Source of the DNA: Nicoletella semolina
GTDB taxonomy: Bacteria > Pseudomonadota > Gammaproteobacteria > Enterobacterales > Pasteurellaceae
Reading direction: 5' to 3'
DNA length: 64,000 nucleotides
Assembly: GCF_004345745.1 (NCBI RefSeq)
Contig: NZ_SLXJ01000004.1
Location: 81,915 to 145,914, forward strand
Below, in pieces: positions 19,454-28,391 of this stretch. The position numbers and the translations under genes are program-made. Below the pieces are notes generated by a model. That model saw only the letters and a list, made by a program, of their open reading frames with translations. It did not search any database and was not told where the DNA came from. How positions within the stretch are numbered: the stretch's first letter is position 1; each line of letters starts with the position of its first letter.

Positions 19454-21847
19454 TTACCATTTGTAACTAATATTTAGACCAACATTCGCTTTTGATGGTT
19501 TTGAACCGTATTTTTGGAGTTTCATCTCTGTACCAACAGTTAAACCATTAGTGAATTGTTTTTCAATACCTGTGCTAACTGAATAGATCGCTTGGGTTTT
19601 ATTTTGCAGCTCATAGCGGTTATGTTGATCGTTAGACTGTGTAAGTACAGTATTGCTTTTGGCAAAGGCTACATTAGGTCTAATATGTGCATTTAAATTT
19701 CCTAGCTGATAGCTAATATTTAGCCCAATATCACTCACATAAGAGAGATGTTTATCAATTAATACGTCTTCATCAATTAAGCTATTGTAAGCGTGAGAAA
19801 TATAAGCTCCTAATGATGGGCTTAAGGTTAATTGTTGGTCAATTGGGAAATGATAAACATAGTTTAGGTAAACATCGGCATTTTTATTACGTTCTAAAAA
19901 TCCCTCGTGTTTGACGGTACGGTAGCGAACAAAACCTGAAACTTGGTGCTGATTGTTTGCGTATTTTGCCCTCGCACCAAAGTGATAACTATCATTGGTC
20001 TTATTGTTATATTCAAAGAACCAGCCTGCTTGTAAATTGTGGCTCATACGAGAGCTAAGCCCAATTGCTGAACGATTGTTTTTTGAACCTAGGCTATGAT
20101 GAATAAAGAAATTATCAAACGAGTGGTAGAGGATATCCGTGTTATAGGCTTGCAATTTTTCTGCACGTTCAAGATATTGTGAGAAATCTAATTTTGCATT
20201 ACTCAAAGCAAAAAAACGAGTATTTAGATCATCAGAGAGTGAACGTATCGCATTGTAATCTAAATAGGTTTTGCTCTCTTTTTGGGTTACTTCGTTTATT
20301 TCAGCAAAAAGAGCCTTGAATAGATTTTGTTTGGAAGGTAAGGCTTTTGCGATTTCTCGAGATTGGAGATAAAGATCAAAATTTTCATCTTTTAATGTAG
20401 ACATTGCCTGATTTATTGCAATAGATTGTACCACTGCATAATCATTGGCTCTTTGCATTTTAGCGATAAGTTCGTCTTTTTGTCCTTGATTTAAGTGAGC
20501 GAGTCGGTTGATATTGTCTACTTCGGTTTGGATTTCATCTGGTAAGTTCCATTCAAGAGCTTTACTTTGAATAATATCCATATATTCGGTTAAATTTTTT
20601 ACTGTAATATCACCATCGTCTTCAAATGCGATAAATAGGTTCCCTTCTTTATAGGCAAGAGAAGAATAACCTGCACCAGCCTTATTACCAGAATCTGGAC
20701 GAATAATGGCAACCTGATGTTTGTGATTTGGGTCTCTTGCATCTAACATCCAAAGAGAAAGATTTCCTCTTGCATATCCGTCGTTACCATTACCATTTGG
20801 TTTGGAAACAAGCAACACTCGGCGACCATTTTTTAAAGTAACATAAATTGATGAGCCTTGAGAAGGAGCGGCGGTCGTTGTACTAAAATTATTGACAGGT
20901 TCGTACACCTTCCACGTTTTACCAAGGTCTTGGCTATAATAGGCCCATCTCGCCTTAGATTGATTATCTTCTCGTCCAGTCATCACCAATTTGTCATCAA
21001 TCTCAAACACCATAGCTTCAACTGAGCTAGGGTTTGGTGCTAACGCATTATCGATTGTCGGCATATCCCAAGTTTTACCGTTATCCTTAGAATACATTAT
21101 CGTTGTTGCAATCCCATTATAATGCACTGTTTGGATTGGAAAGACTAAAGTGCCATCACGCATAACAATGCCTGATCCAATACCACCTAAAAAGCCAATC
21201 GTTGGAGATCCTTGTCTTTTCACCTTTGAGAATACAGAAAGATTTTGTGTTTTGCTATATTCAGAATGCTTTTCCCAAGTTAAACCACCATCAGTCGATT
21301 TTCTTATCAATGCAGACCAAATATTATTATTGAAATAATTAATACGATCTCTATCCCAGTTTTTATGCCCACCAGCCCAAGATCCATACATTGTATAGAG
21401 GCTGTTATCAATGCTGTTATATAAAACCGTTGCTCCCATTGTGCGGCGAGTTGGCATTTTAGAATTTTCAAATTCCCAAGCGGTTTTTCGTTCCCAAGTG
21501 TGTCCACCATCGACAGACACGGCGACACCAGGATCAATACGTCCTTCATCACCAGCGTGATTCCAGCGTAAGTCAAACATCACAACCATTTTATTATCAT
21601 CGGTAATTGCCATTCCAGGGACTCGGCTATAATAGAGTGGTGCAGTGCCTGCGGCTTCGCCATTTGGACCAATACCTGCCCAAGGTTTACCTTCAACGTT
21701 GGTCTTAAAGTTATCAAAGCCAGCTCGTTTGGTAATATTTGTCAGGTTCTCATTAAGATCGCTTTTCCAAAAGGTATTAGCAGAAAGAGAGACGGGGGCG
21801 GTAAGTAAAAGTAGTGATAAAGGTGAAAGTGGGTTGAGCTTTTTCAT
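19454..21847 (-). CDS. Sialidase autotransporter (downstream copy)
   Basis: Predicted surface sialidase cleaving terminal sialic acid from host glycans. The 797-residue protein has a signal peptide (residues 1-23, ends SLSA), a beta-propeller catalytic domain with four Asp boxes (SVDGGHTW 111, STDGGLTW 184, SKDNGKTW 253, SQDLGKTW 305), the first triad Arg in YSRVP (75), Arg in TGRED, Arg in GRRVL and the Tyr nucleophile region GAGYSSLAY. A helical linker (about 415-560) leads to a beta-barrel that ends in GLNISYKW, an aromatic terminus typical of autotransporters. It resembles NanH/NanB-type sialidases of the family. It is paralogous to the gene just upstream. Confidence 0.88.
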   Translation of the reverse strand: MKKLNPLSPLSLLLLTAPVSLSANTFWKSDLNENLTNITKRAGFDNFKTNVEGKPWAGIGPNGEAAGTAPLYYSRVPGMAITDDNKMVVMFDLRWNHAGDEGRIDPGVAVSVDGGHTWERKTAWEFENSKMPTRRTMGATVLYNSIDNSLYTMYGSWAGGHKNWDRDRINYFNNNIWSALIRKSTDGGLTWEKHSEYSKTQNLSVFSKVKRQGSPTIGFLGGIGSGIVMRDGTLVFPIQTVHYNGIATTIMYSKDNGKTWDMPTIDNALAPNPSSVEAMVFEIDDKLVMTGREDNQSKARWAYYSQDLGKTWKVYEPVNNFSTTTAAPSQGSSIYVTLKNGRRVLLVSKPNGNGNDGYARGNLSLWMLDARDPNHKHQVAIIRPDSGNKAGAGYSSLAYKEGNLFIAFEDDGDITVKNLTEYMDIIQSKALEWNLPDEIQTEVDNINRLAHLNQGQKDELIAKMQRANDYAVVQSIAINQAMSTLKDENFDLYLQSREIAKALPSKQNLFKALFAEINEVTQKESKTYLDYNAIRSLSDDLNTRFFALSNAKLDFSQYLERAEKLQAYNTDILYHSFDNFFIHHSLGSKNNRSAIGLSSRMSHNLQAGWFFEYNNKTNDSYHFGARAKYANNQHQVSGFVRYRTVKHEGFLERNKNADVYLNYVYHFPIDQQLTLSPSLGAYISHAYNSLIDEDVLIDKHLSYVSDIGLNISYQLGNLNAHIRPNVAFAKSNTVLTQSNDQHNRYELQNKTQAIYSVSTGIEKQFTNGLTVGTEMKLQKYGSKPSKANVGLNISYKW

Positions 21848-21941
21848 ATTGATATCCTTATTGTGAGTGAGAATATTTATCTAAATATCTTTAAATATAT
21901 CGGCTACATATAGTTAAAGCAGGGATAAATTGGGTTCAAAA

Positions 21942-21972
21942 AAGGATTAGTTGGTAAAATCAACTAATCCTT
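21942..21972 (-). terminator. Terminator between the two sialidase genes
   Basis: A perfect 12-bp stem (AAGGATTAGTTG / CAACTAATCCTT) with a 7-nt loop, followed on the minus strand by a run of T. It should end the upstream sialidase transcript, so the downstream copy probably depends on its own promoter or on read-through. The remaining 21848-21941 spacer has no full CRP box. Confidence 0.8.
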
Positions 21973-21978
21973 ATCCTA

Positions 21979-24387
21979 TTACCACTTATAACCGACATTT
22001 AAGCCAAAGTGAGTTTGTGAGGATTTTGAACTGTCTTTTTGGAGTTTTACCTCTGTACCCACAGTTAAACCATTGGTAAAGTGCTTTTCAATTCCTGTAC
22101 TGACAGAATAAACCATTTGTGTACCATCATTTAATTTATAGCGGTTATTGCTATCGTTAGATTGGGCGAGTAGCGTACTATTTTTAACTAAGGCAGCGTT
22201 TGGACGGATATATGCATTTACATTGTCTAATTTATAGACAATATTAAGACTAAGATCTGTGGCATAAGCCGTATGTTTCCGAATTGCAACATCTTCATCA
22301 ATCAAGCTGCGATAGCCGTGAGACAGATAAGCACCCAATGCTGGCGTTAATGTTAGTTTTGAATTTATTGGGAAGTAGTAGCCATAATTGAGATAAATAT
22401 CTGCATTTTTATGCTGTTCTAAAAAGTCGTCATATTTGACGGTGCGATAGCGAGCAAAGCCTGAAAGTTGATGGCGATTACTATCATATTTTGCTCTAAT
22501 TCCAAAATGGTAACTTTCACGTTCCCTGTTGCTATGCTCAATGAAAAAGCCTGCACGAAAGTTTTCACTAAGTTGAGTATTAAATCCAACAGTTGAATAG
22601 TTATGTTTTGAACCGATGCTGTGGTGAACGAAGAAATGCTCAAATGGGCGGTAGAGAATATCGGTATTATAGGATTGCAATTTTTCTGTACGACTACGGT
22701 ATTGTGGGAAATCTAATTTTGTCTGGCTTAATGCAAAGAAGCGTGCTTTCAATTCATCAGACAATGATTGTACTGCATTATAATCCAAATAGGTTTTGTC
22801 TGCTGAATGTGTTACCTGTGCAATCTGGTTTAGCACGTTGGTGAAAAGCTGGCGTTGAGATGGTAAGGCTTTCACCAATTTTTGAGCTTGCTTATCAAAA
22901 TTAGAACGATCACCTTTTAACGTTGACATCGCCTGATCAATTGCAATAGATTGTGCGACAGCGTAATCATTAGCTTTTCGCATTTTGGCAACAAGTTCAT
23001 CTTTCTGTCCTTGATTTAAATGAGCTAACTGATTGATATTGTCCACTTCAATTTGGATTTCATCAGGTAAATTCCACTCAAGAGCTTTACTTTCAATCGC
23101 TTGCATATGTTCAGCTAAATTTTTTACTGTAATATCGCCGTCATCTTCAAAAGCAATAAATAAGTTCCCTTCTTTATAGGCTAAAGAGGAATAACCCGCC
23201 CCTGCTCCGTTTCCTGAATCTGGACGGATTACGGCAACTTTATGTTTGTGGTTGGGATCTTTGGCATCTAACATCCAAAGGGAGAGATTGCCTCGTTTGT
23301 AGCCATCATTACCGTTGCCATCAGGCTTAGATACAAGCAGCACTCGGCGACCATTTTTCAGCGTTACATAAATTGATGAACCCTGAGAAGGAGCGGCGGT
23401 CGTAGTACTAAAATCATTGACTGGTTCGTAAACTTGCCACGTTTTGCCTAAATCTTGCGTATAATATGCCCATCTCGCTTTGGTTCTGTTGTCTTCTCGC
23501 CCTGTCATCACCAACTTATCGCCAATCTCAAATACCATATTTTCTAATGAGCTTTGATTTGGTGCGAGTGCATTATCAATGGTTGGCATATCCCACGTTT
23601 TACCATTATCTTTGGAATACATTATAGTGGTGGCGATACTGCCGTTATATTTTCCAAGTCCGTGAGCGGTTTGAATTGGGAAGACCAAAGTACCATCACG
23701 CATTACAATCCCTGACCCTACACCACCCAAAAAACCAACGACAGGCTGTCTACGCATTTTCACTTTTTCAAGGATATCGGCATTGTTTTGCTTACTAAAT
23801 TCTGCACTTTTCTCCCACGTTAAGCCACCATCTGTTGATTTGTAGATAGTTGCCGCCCAAAGATTATCGTTAAAATAGTTGACACGATCTCTAAACCAGT
23901 TTTGATTTCCATCTGCCCAAGTACCGTGCATCGCATAGATACTGCCATCAATACTATTGTATAAAATGGTCGGATCCATTGCTCGGCGAGTAGGAGCTTT
24001 TGAATCATTAAATGTCCAAGCCGTTTTTCTTTCCCAAGTGTGTCCACCATCAGCAGAAACAGCCACACCAGGATCAATACGATTTTGATCAAAAGCGTTA
24101 TTCCAACGTAAATCAAACATTACGATAAGCTTATTGTCATCAGTAACCGTCATTGCAGGAATACGGCTGTAATGTAATGGCATCGTGCCTGCAACTTCAC
24201 CATTTGGACCAGTACCAGCCCAAGGCCGACCTGCTACATTTTGACTGAAATTATCAAGACCTGCTCGTTTGGTGATGTTGGTGAGATTTTCGTTAAGATC
24301 ATTTTTCCAAAAAGAATTAGTGGAGAAAGCTTCAGGTGTTGCGACTAAAAGTAATGTGAGGGGATAGAAAGGCTTGGCTTTTTTCAT
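21979..24387 (-). CDS. Sialidase autotransporter (upstream copy)
   Basis: Second sialidase of 802 residues with the same plan: signal peptide (MKKAKPFYPLTLLLVATPEA), the YSRIP arginine motif, four Asp boxes (SADGGHTW, STDGGLTW, SKDNGKTW, TQDLGKTW), GAGYSSLAY, a helical linker and a C-terminal barrel ending GLNVGYKW. The catalytic domain is very similar to the neighbouring copy; the linker and barrel are more diverged. It has a small insertion (AHGLGKYNGS region) absent from the other. A perfect CRP site lies 114 nt upstream of the start, pointing to activation when preferred sugars are scarce. Confidence 0.9.
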   Translation of the reverse strand: MKKAKPFYPLTLLLVATPEAFSTNSFWKNDLNENLTNITKRAGLDNFSQNVAGRPWAGTGPNGEVAGTMPLHYSRIPAMTVTDDNKLIVMFDLRWNNAFDQNRIDPGVAVSADGGHTWERKTAWTFNDSKAPTRRAMDPTILYNSIDGSIYAMHGTWADGNQNWFRDRVNYFNDNLWAATIYKSTDGGLTWEKSAEFSKQNNADILEKVKMRRQPVVGFLGGVGSGIVMRDGTLVFPIQTAHGLGKYNGSIATTIMYSKDNGKTWDMPTIDNALAPNQSSLENMVFEIGDKLVMTGREDNRTKARWAYYTQDLGKTWQVYEPVNDFSTTTAAPSQGSSIYVTLKNGRRVLLVSKPDGNGNDGYKRGNLSLWMLDAKDPNHKHKVAVIRPDSGNGAGAGYSSLAYKEGNLFIAFEDDGDITVKNLAEHMQAIESKALEWNLPDEIQIEVDNINQLAHLNQGQKDELVAKMRKANDYAVAQSIAIDQAMSTLKGDRSNFDKQAQKLVKALPSQRQLFTNVLNQIAQVTHSADKTYLDYNAVQSLSDELKARFFALSQTKLDFPQYRSRTEKLQSYNTDILYRPFEHFFVHHSIGSKHNYSTVGFNTQLSENFRAGFFIEHSNRERESYHFGIRAKYDSNRHQLSGFARYRTVKYDDFLEQHKNADIYLNYGYYFPINSKLTLTPALGAYLSHGYRSLIDEDVAIRKHTAYATDLSLNIVYKLDNVNAYIRPNAALVKNSTLLAQSNDSNNRYKLNDGTQMVYSVSTGIEKHFTNGLTVGTEVKLQKDSSKSSQTHFGLNVGYKW

Positions 24388-24500
24388 TTTTTATTCCTCA
24401 AGAGTTATATATGGAAATCACTCATATAAAATTTGAGCGATACAGCGATATTGCTAAATTTTATACAGGGTGTAAGGTAATATAAAATGAGAAAAAAATC

Positions 24501-24516
24501 TGTGATCAAGTTCACA
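24501..24516. promoter_or_regulatory. CRP (catabolite activator) binding site
   Basis: TGTGATCAAGTTCACA is a perfect TGTGA-N6-TCACA palindrome with flanking AAAT/AATT. On the minus strand, TATATT (24484-24479) and TATAAA (24465-24460) are candidate -10 elements, which would place the site near -37 to -56, in the range of activator positions. The rest of 24388-24686 shows an imperfect TTGGTTT/AAACCAA repeat near 24550 and a weak GGGAG/CTCCC hairpin near 24652 that may terminate the Rid gene. Confidence 0.85.
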
Positions 24517-24686
24517 AATTTGAAATAAATATGGTGATATTTTGATTGGTTGGTTTAAAAACAAACCAATATGCAGGATATAAAAACAAAATTAGCTTTA
24601 TTTATCGACTGTTATTCAACAGAAACTAAATTTTAAAGAATGTTTTTAGAGGGAGATTTCCTCCCCAAACCTAAAATTTTCTCCCC

Positions 24687-25043
24687 TCAATCCTGTGTAT
24701 AGCAAGCTGCGGTAATGACTATTTCAACTTTCCAAGCTGGGTTGGCTAATTTGGCTTCGACGGTTGCACGAGGTGGAGCGTTGGTAATTGACACCCACTC
24801 GTCCCACGCACGATTCATCTCATCATATTCAGACATATCAGCCAAAAATATTTGTGTCATTAAAATATGGTGTTTATCCGTTTTTGCTTCCGCCAGCAAG
24901 TTGTCAATAGTGCTTAATACTTGTTGGGTTTGTTGGTACATATTTTGGCTGGAATCTTCAGGCACTTGCCCTGCGAGGTAAACTACATTATTGTGGATAG
25001 CCATTTCAGATAGTCGGTTACTCACATAAAAACGTTGGATCAT
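24687..25043 (-). CDS. RidA-family (YjgF/YER057c) enamine/imine deaminase
   Basis: A 118-residue Rid-superfamily protein with LAGQVPED, the substrate-binding Arg92 in APPRATVEAKLA, and a C-terminal EIVITAACY strand. Archetypal RidA hydrolyses 2-aminoacrylate and related enamines formed by PLP enzymes. The TVEAKLA pattern is closer to the YoaB-like subgroup than to classic RidA, so activity is inferred. It lies 126 nt downstream of ilvE, on the same strand, separated by a terminator-like paired uptake sequence. Confidence 0.85.
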   Translation of the reverse strand: MIQRFYVSNRLSEMAIHNNVVYLAGQVPEDSSQNMYQQTQQVLSTIDNLLAEAKTDKHHILMTQIFLADMSEYDEMNRAWDEWVSITNAPPRATVEAKLANPAWKVEIVITAACYTQD

Positions 25044-25099
25044 TGTATTCCTATGGTCTATATAAAAATTATTGAACAGCCACGATTAAGTAGCCAATG

Positions 25100-25153
25100 A
25101 AGCGGTCAATGTAGTCCAAAAAATTGCAAAAATTTCGCTTGAATTGACCGCTT
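25100..25153 (-). terminator. ilvE terminator built from paired uptake sequences
   Basis: AAGCGGTCAAT (25100-25110) and ATTGACCGCTT (25143-25153) form an 11-bp inverted repeat around an AT-rich loop. It lies just after the ilvE stop. The stem contains two uptake-sequence cores in opposite orientation. Confidence 0.6.
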
Positions 25154-25168
25154 ATGTCGTACTTTTAA

Positions 25169-26215
25169 TTATTCAACTTTAACAATCCAGCCATCTGGTG
25201 CTTCAATATCGCCAAATTGAATGCCGACAAGCTCGTCGTATAAACGTTTAGTGATTGGACCCACTTCTGTTTCTGAATGGAAAACGTGGAAATGTTCGCC
25301 ATATTGAATACCGCCGATTGGCGTGATGACCGCCGCAGTGCCGCAAGCTCCAGCCTCTGCAAACTGATCTAATTTATCCATATAAACATCAGCTTCTAAA
25401 GCCTCTAACCCTAGACGCTCTTTGGCGAGGTAGAGTAGTGAATATTTGGTGATACTCGGTAAAATTGATGGTGAATCAGGCGTGATAAATTTATTATCTT
25501 TGGTAATACCGAAGAAATTTGCCGAGCCGACCTCTTCGATTTTAGTGTGCGTTTTGGGATCAAGGTAAATACAATCGCTAAAGTTACGCTCTTTTGCTAT
25601 TTTCCCAGGGTAAAGACTGGCTGCGTAGTTACCACCAACTTTTGCTGCCCCAGTACCAGCAGGTGCTGCACGGTCATAGTCTGAGACTAAGAAATTTGAT
25701 GGAGCTAAACCGCCTTTAAAATATGCACCAACAGGACAGCAGAAAACAGAAAAAATGAACTCTGGTGCGGTACGAACACCGATATTTTCCCCTACGCCAA
25801 TCACGAAAGGACGTAAATAAAGAGTTGCTCCTGTTCCATAAGGGGCAAGCCAGTGCTCATTTGCTTTGACTACTTCTTTACAAGCTCGAATAAAAAGTTC
25901 ATTTGGAACTTGTGGCATAAGCAGGCGATCGCAGCTTGCTTGAAGACGTTTTGCATTTTGGTCTGGGCGAAATAAGTTGATTGAACCATCTTTGCAGCGA
26001 TAGGCTTTTAAGCCTTCAAAACACTGCTGTCCATAGTGTAAAGCAGTTGAACCTTCGTGGATATGTAAGGTGTTGTCCGTGCTTAACTCGCCTGTACTCC
26101 ATTCGCCACCTTTCCAGTGTGCAATAAAGCGGTAATCCGTTTTTATGTAGGAAAATCCAATATTTTGCCAATCAATTTGTTCAGGTCGTTGGATCTGTTG
26201 GGATTGCTCTGCCAT
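25169..26215 (-). CDS. ilvE: Branched-chain amino acid aminotransferase IlvE
   Basis: PLP fold-IV transaminase for the last step of leucine, isoleucine and valine synthesis. The 348-residue protein is of the longer eukaryote-like BCAT type: [28 protein letters not shown], the PLP lysine in [21 protein letters not shown] and the C-terminal [13 protein letters not shown] phosphate loop. It is well suited to work with leuCD 2 kb away. The start at 26215 is preceded by AAAGGA. Confidence 0.95.
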   Translation of the reverse strand: MAEQSQQIQRPEQIDWQNIGFSYIKTDYRFIAHWKGGEWSTGELSTDNTLHIHEGSTALHYGQQCFEGLKAYRCKDGSINLFRPDQNAKRLQASCDRLLMPQVPNELFIRACKEVVKANEHWLAPYGTGATLYLRPFVIGVGENIGVRTAPEFIFSVFCCPVGAYFKGGLAPSNFLVSDYDRAAPAGTGAAKVGGNYAASLYPGKIAKERNFSDCIYLDPKTHTKIEEVGSANFFGITKDNKFITPDSPSILPSITKYSLLYLAKERLGLEALEADVYMDKLDQFAEAGACGTAAVITPIGGIQYGEHFHVFHSETEVGPITKRLYDELVGIQFGDIEAPDGWIVKVE

Positions 26216-26234
26216 TGTGTCTGTCCTTTATTGT

Positions 26235-26263
26235 TATATAATATGTTATATGAAAAATACCAA
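26235..26263 (-). promoter_or_regulatory. Candidate ilvE promoter
   Basis: TTGGTA and TATATA on the minus strand with 17-nt spacing, just before the ilvE ribosome site. The area is very AT-rich, so chance matches are likely. Confidence 0.35.
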
Positions 26264-26399
26264 TAAATTTACACTATTGTCATAAAAATAAAATAGGGAA
26301 AAGGCAAAAATGATTAAAAATAAATAAGAGTAAATGCTTTTGGTAGCGACTTTTAGGATTTCTGTTAGAATGATAGGGTTTTCTGCTGAGCTTTAGTCG

Positions 26400-26600
26400 T
26401 AAAAAAACCACCCAAATGGGTGGCATAGAACCAAAACGGTTAAAAATATACAGGAAGTGAATGAGTAGCCTTAACCACTCAACGTCTAGGCTCTCAACAT
26501 TAAGATTTATAAAGTTAAGACTCTTAGACTATATGCAAACACAACATTGTACTTGAGCAAAACCCTCAAAACAGTATTTGATACGTTTTCTCAGCTACGG
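26400..26600 (-). ncRNA. gcvB: GcvB small regulatory RNA
   Basis: Hfq-dependent sRNA that represses many amino-acid and peptide transporter mRNAs. The minus strand carries the GU-rich seed (ACAATGTTGTGTTTGCA), the CACTTCCTGTATATTT block that matches E. coli GcvB at nearly every position, and a 3' terminator CCACCCATTTGGGTGG followed by seven T. It starts just past a good promoter and is divergent from gcvA, the standard gcvA/gcvB layout. The length is about 200 nt; the 5' end is placed from the promoter. The other part of the 26216-26693 intergenic region holds the ilvE and gcvA promoters. Confidence 0.92.
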
Positions 26601-26605
26601 TCAGT

Positions 26606-26634
26606 ATTCTAGAGATGTCTGACCTATTGAACAA
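26606..26634 (-). promoter_or_regulatory. gcvB promoter
   Basis: TTGTTC (-35) and TAGAAT (-10) on the minus strand, 17 nt apart, six nt before the predicted GcvB 5' end. GcvA would act nearby; a CTAAT word, the reported GcvA recognition core, occurs at 26672-26676. Confidence 0.75.
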
Positions 26635-26693
26635 ACGAATTTTTTTTATTTTCTTTATCAAAAAAAATAATCTAATAGTATGAGTTATCGGCT

Positions 26694-27584
26694 ATGACTA
26701 ATAAAAAACTTCCTCCACTGAATGCACTCAAGGCGTTTGAATCTGCCGCTCGTTATTTAAATTTTACGAAAGCGGCGGAAGAATTATTTGTTACCCAAGC
26801 TGCAGTGAGTCATCAAATTAAGTTATTAGAAGACTTCCTCGGTATTCAGTTATTTCATCGGCGAAATCGATTATTGGAGCTGACGGAGCTGGGCTTGCAA
26901 TATTTTGAGGAAATTCGACCGCTATTAGAACAAATTGCCATTTCCACCGATAAACTTAAGCTAAAAAATAATCGTCAGATATTAACTATCAGTGTGCCAC
27001 AAACCTTTGGTATGCACTGGTTAGTACCACGGCTAAACGATTTTCACCAACAATTTCCTGATATTGAGGTAAGAATTAAAGGAGTGGATCAAGATGATGG
27101 ATTATTGGGTAAAGAGATTGATGTCGCAATTTATTATGGTTCTGGACGTTGGCAGAATTTAGAGTCCATTCGTTTAACGGAATCACCCTTGGTGATTTTA
27201 GCTTCACCTAAATTTTTAGAAAAAAATCCGCTTACTACGCCACAAGATTTAATTGGTAAGCCATTGTTGCATGTTTTCAGTCGTAATAAATGGAAGCGAA
27301 CCATTGAACATTTTCAGCTTGCAGATGCCATTGATGTTGAGGAAATTGGCTATATGTTTAGTCATACGTTTATGGCATTGCAAGCGGCAATGCACGAGCA
27401 GGGAATTGCAATTGCCAATCGAATTTTAGCACAACACGAGTTGGATCAGCATAATTTGATTGAGCCATTCCCTACAGGCTTAGACGATGAAAAAGCATTT
27501 TATGTGGTGTATCCGCCACAGGCTGCAAATAGTACCAAAGTGCAATGTTTTGTTGAATGGATTGTAGGGGAAATGAAAAGATAA
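26694..27584 (+). CDS. gcvA: Glycine cleavage system regulator GcvA (LysR family)
   Basis: LysR-type regulator of 296 residues. The N-terminal winged helix (LNALKAFESAARYLNFTKAA...VTQAAVSHQI) is typical of GcvA, as is the FHRRNRLLELTELG wing. The C-terminal substrate domain spans about residues 95-296. In enterics GcvA activates gcvTHP and the sRNA gcvB in response to glycine. Divergent position next to gcvB supports the assignment. Confidence 0.93.
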   Translation: MTNKKLPPLNALKAFESAARYLNFTKAAEELFVTQAAVSHQIKLLEDFLGIQLFHRRNRLLELTELGLQYFEEIRPLLEQIAISTDKLKLKNNRQILTISVPQTFGMHWLVPRLNDFHQQFPDIEVRIKGVDQDDGLLGKEIDVAIYYGSGRWQNLESIRLTESPLVILASPKFLEKNPLTTPQDLIGKPLLHVFSRNKWKRTIEHFQLADAIDVEEIGYMFSHTFMALQAAMHEQGIAIANRILAQHELDQHNLIEPFPTGLDDEKAFYVVYPPQAANSTKVQCFVEWIVGEMKR

Positions 27585-27652
27585 TTAATATGAAAAATAA
27601 TCAACAGATAAGCCATAAAAATAAATTTATGGCGTGGTGTTATTATAATGAA

Positions 27653-28258
27653 CTAACGTAAAAAAGTAGGGATTTTACTTTCATATTGTGTGATACTTTC
27701 AGCGTGTTGTAAGGTTAAGCCGATATTATCTAACCCATTCAGCAAACAATGGCGGCGAAAGCTATCAATTTCAAATGAATAGCTCTTCCCATTGGCACAA
27801 ACAGTTTGTGCTTCAAGGTCAACAGTAATTTTTGCTCCTTCATTTGCATTTACAAATTTAAATAATTCGTCCACTTCTTCTTCACTTAATCGAATCGGCA
27901 ACATTTGATTATTGAGGCTGTTGCCATAGAAAATATCCGCAAAACTTGGTGCGATGATCACTCGGATACCATAATCATCTAATGCCCAAGGGGCGTGTTC
28001 TCGAGACGAGCCGCAGCCAAAATTTTCGCGAGCTAACAAAATACTTGCACCTTGATAGCGTGGAAAATTAAGGACAAAATCAGGGTTAGGCTGTTTACCT
28101 TCATCATCTAAAAAACGCCATTCGTGAAACAAATGTGCTCCAAATCCTACTCGAGTAACTTTCTGTAAAAATTGTTTTGGAATGATAGCATCTGTATCCA
28201 CATTTGAAGCGTCAAGTGGAACAGCGATGCCAGTATGCTGTTTAAATTCTCTTGCCAT
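27653..28258 (-). CDS. leuD: 3-isopropylmalate dehydratase small subunit LeuD
   Basis: Small subunit of isopropylmalate isomerase in leucine synthesis. The 201-residue protein has the swivel-domain signatures [12 protein letters not shown] and [19 protein letters not shown] (substrate-binding YLRT-type loop) and the usual length. It lies 133 nt downstream of leuC with an uptake core between. Confidence 0.96.
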   Translation of the reverse strand: MAREFKQHTGIAVPLDASNVDTDAIIPKQFLQKVTRVGFGAHLFHEWRFLDDEGKQPNPDFVLNFPRYQGASILLARENFGCGSSREHAPWALDDYGIRVIIAPSFADIFYGNSLNNQMLPIRLSEEEVDELFKFVNANEGAKITVDLEAQTVCANGKSYSFEIDSFRRHCLLNGLDNIGLTLQHAESITQYESKIPTFLR

Positions 28259-28391
28259 TTTATCTTCCTATTATGAATGTCTTAATCAGTTTTATCTGCT
28301 TGATGTTAGTCTTTGTGTTGCAACACAATTGGGCTAATTGACCGCTAGTAATAGCTTACTGTCATTGCCGCTACTCGCTGTATCAGCACGA

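Noticed and set aside
21848..21941. CRP site before the downstream sialidase gene
   Set aside because: Only a single TGTGA half-site is present near 21865, with no matching second half.
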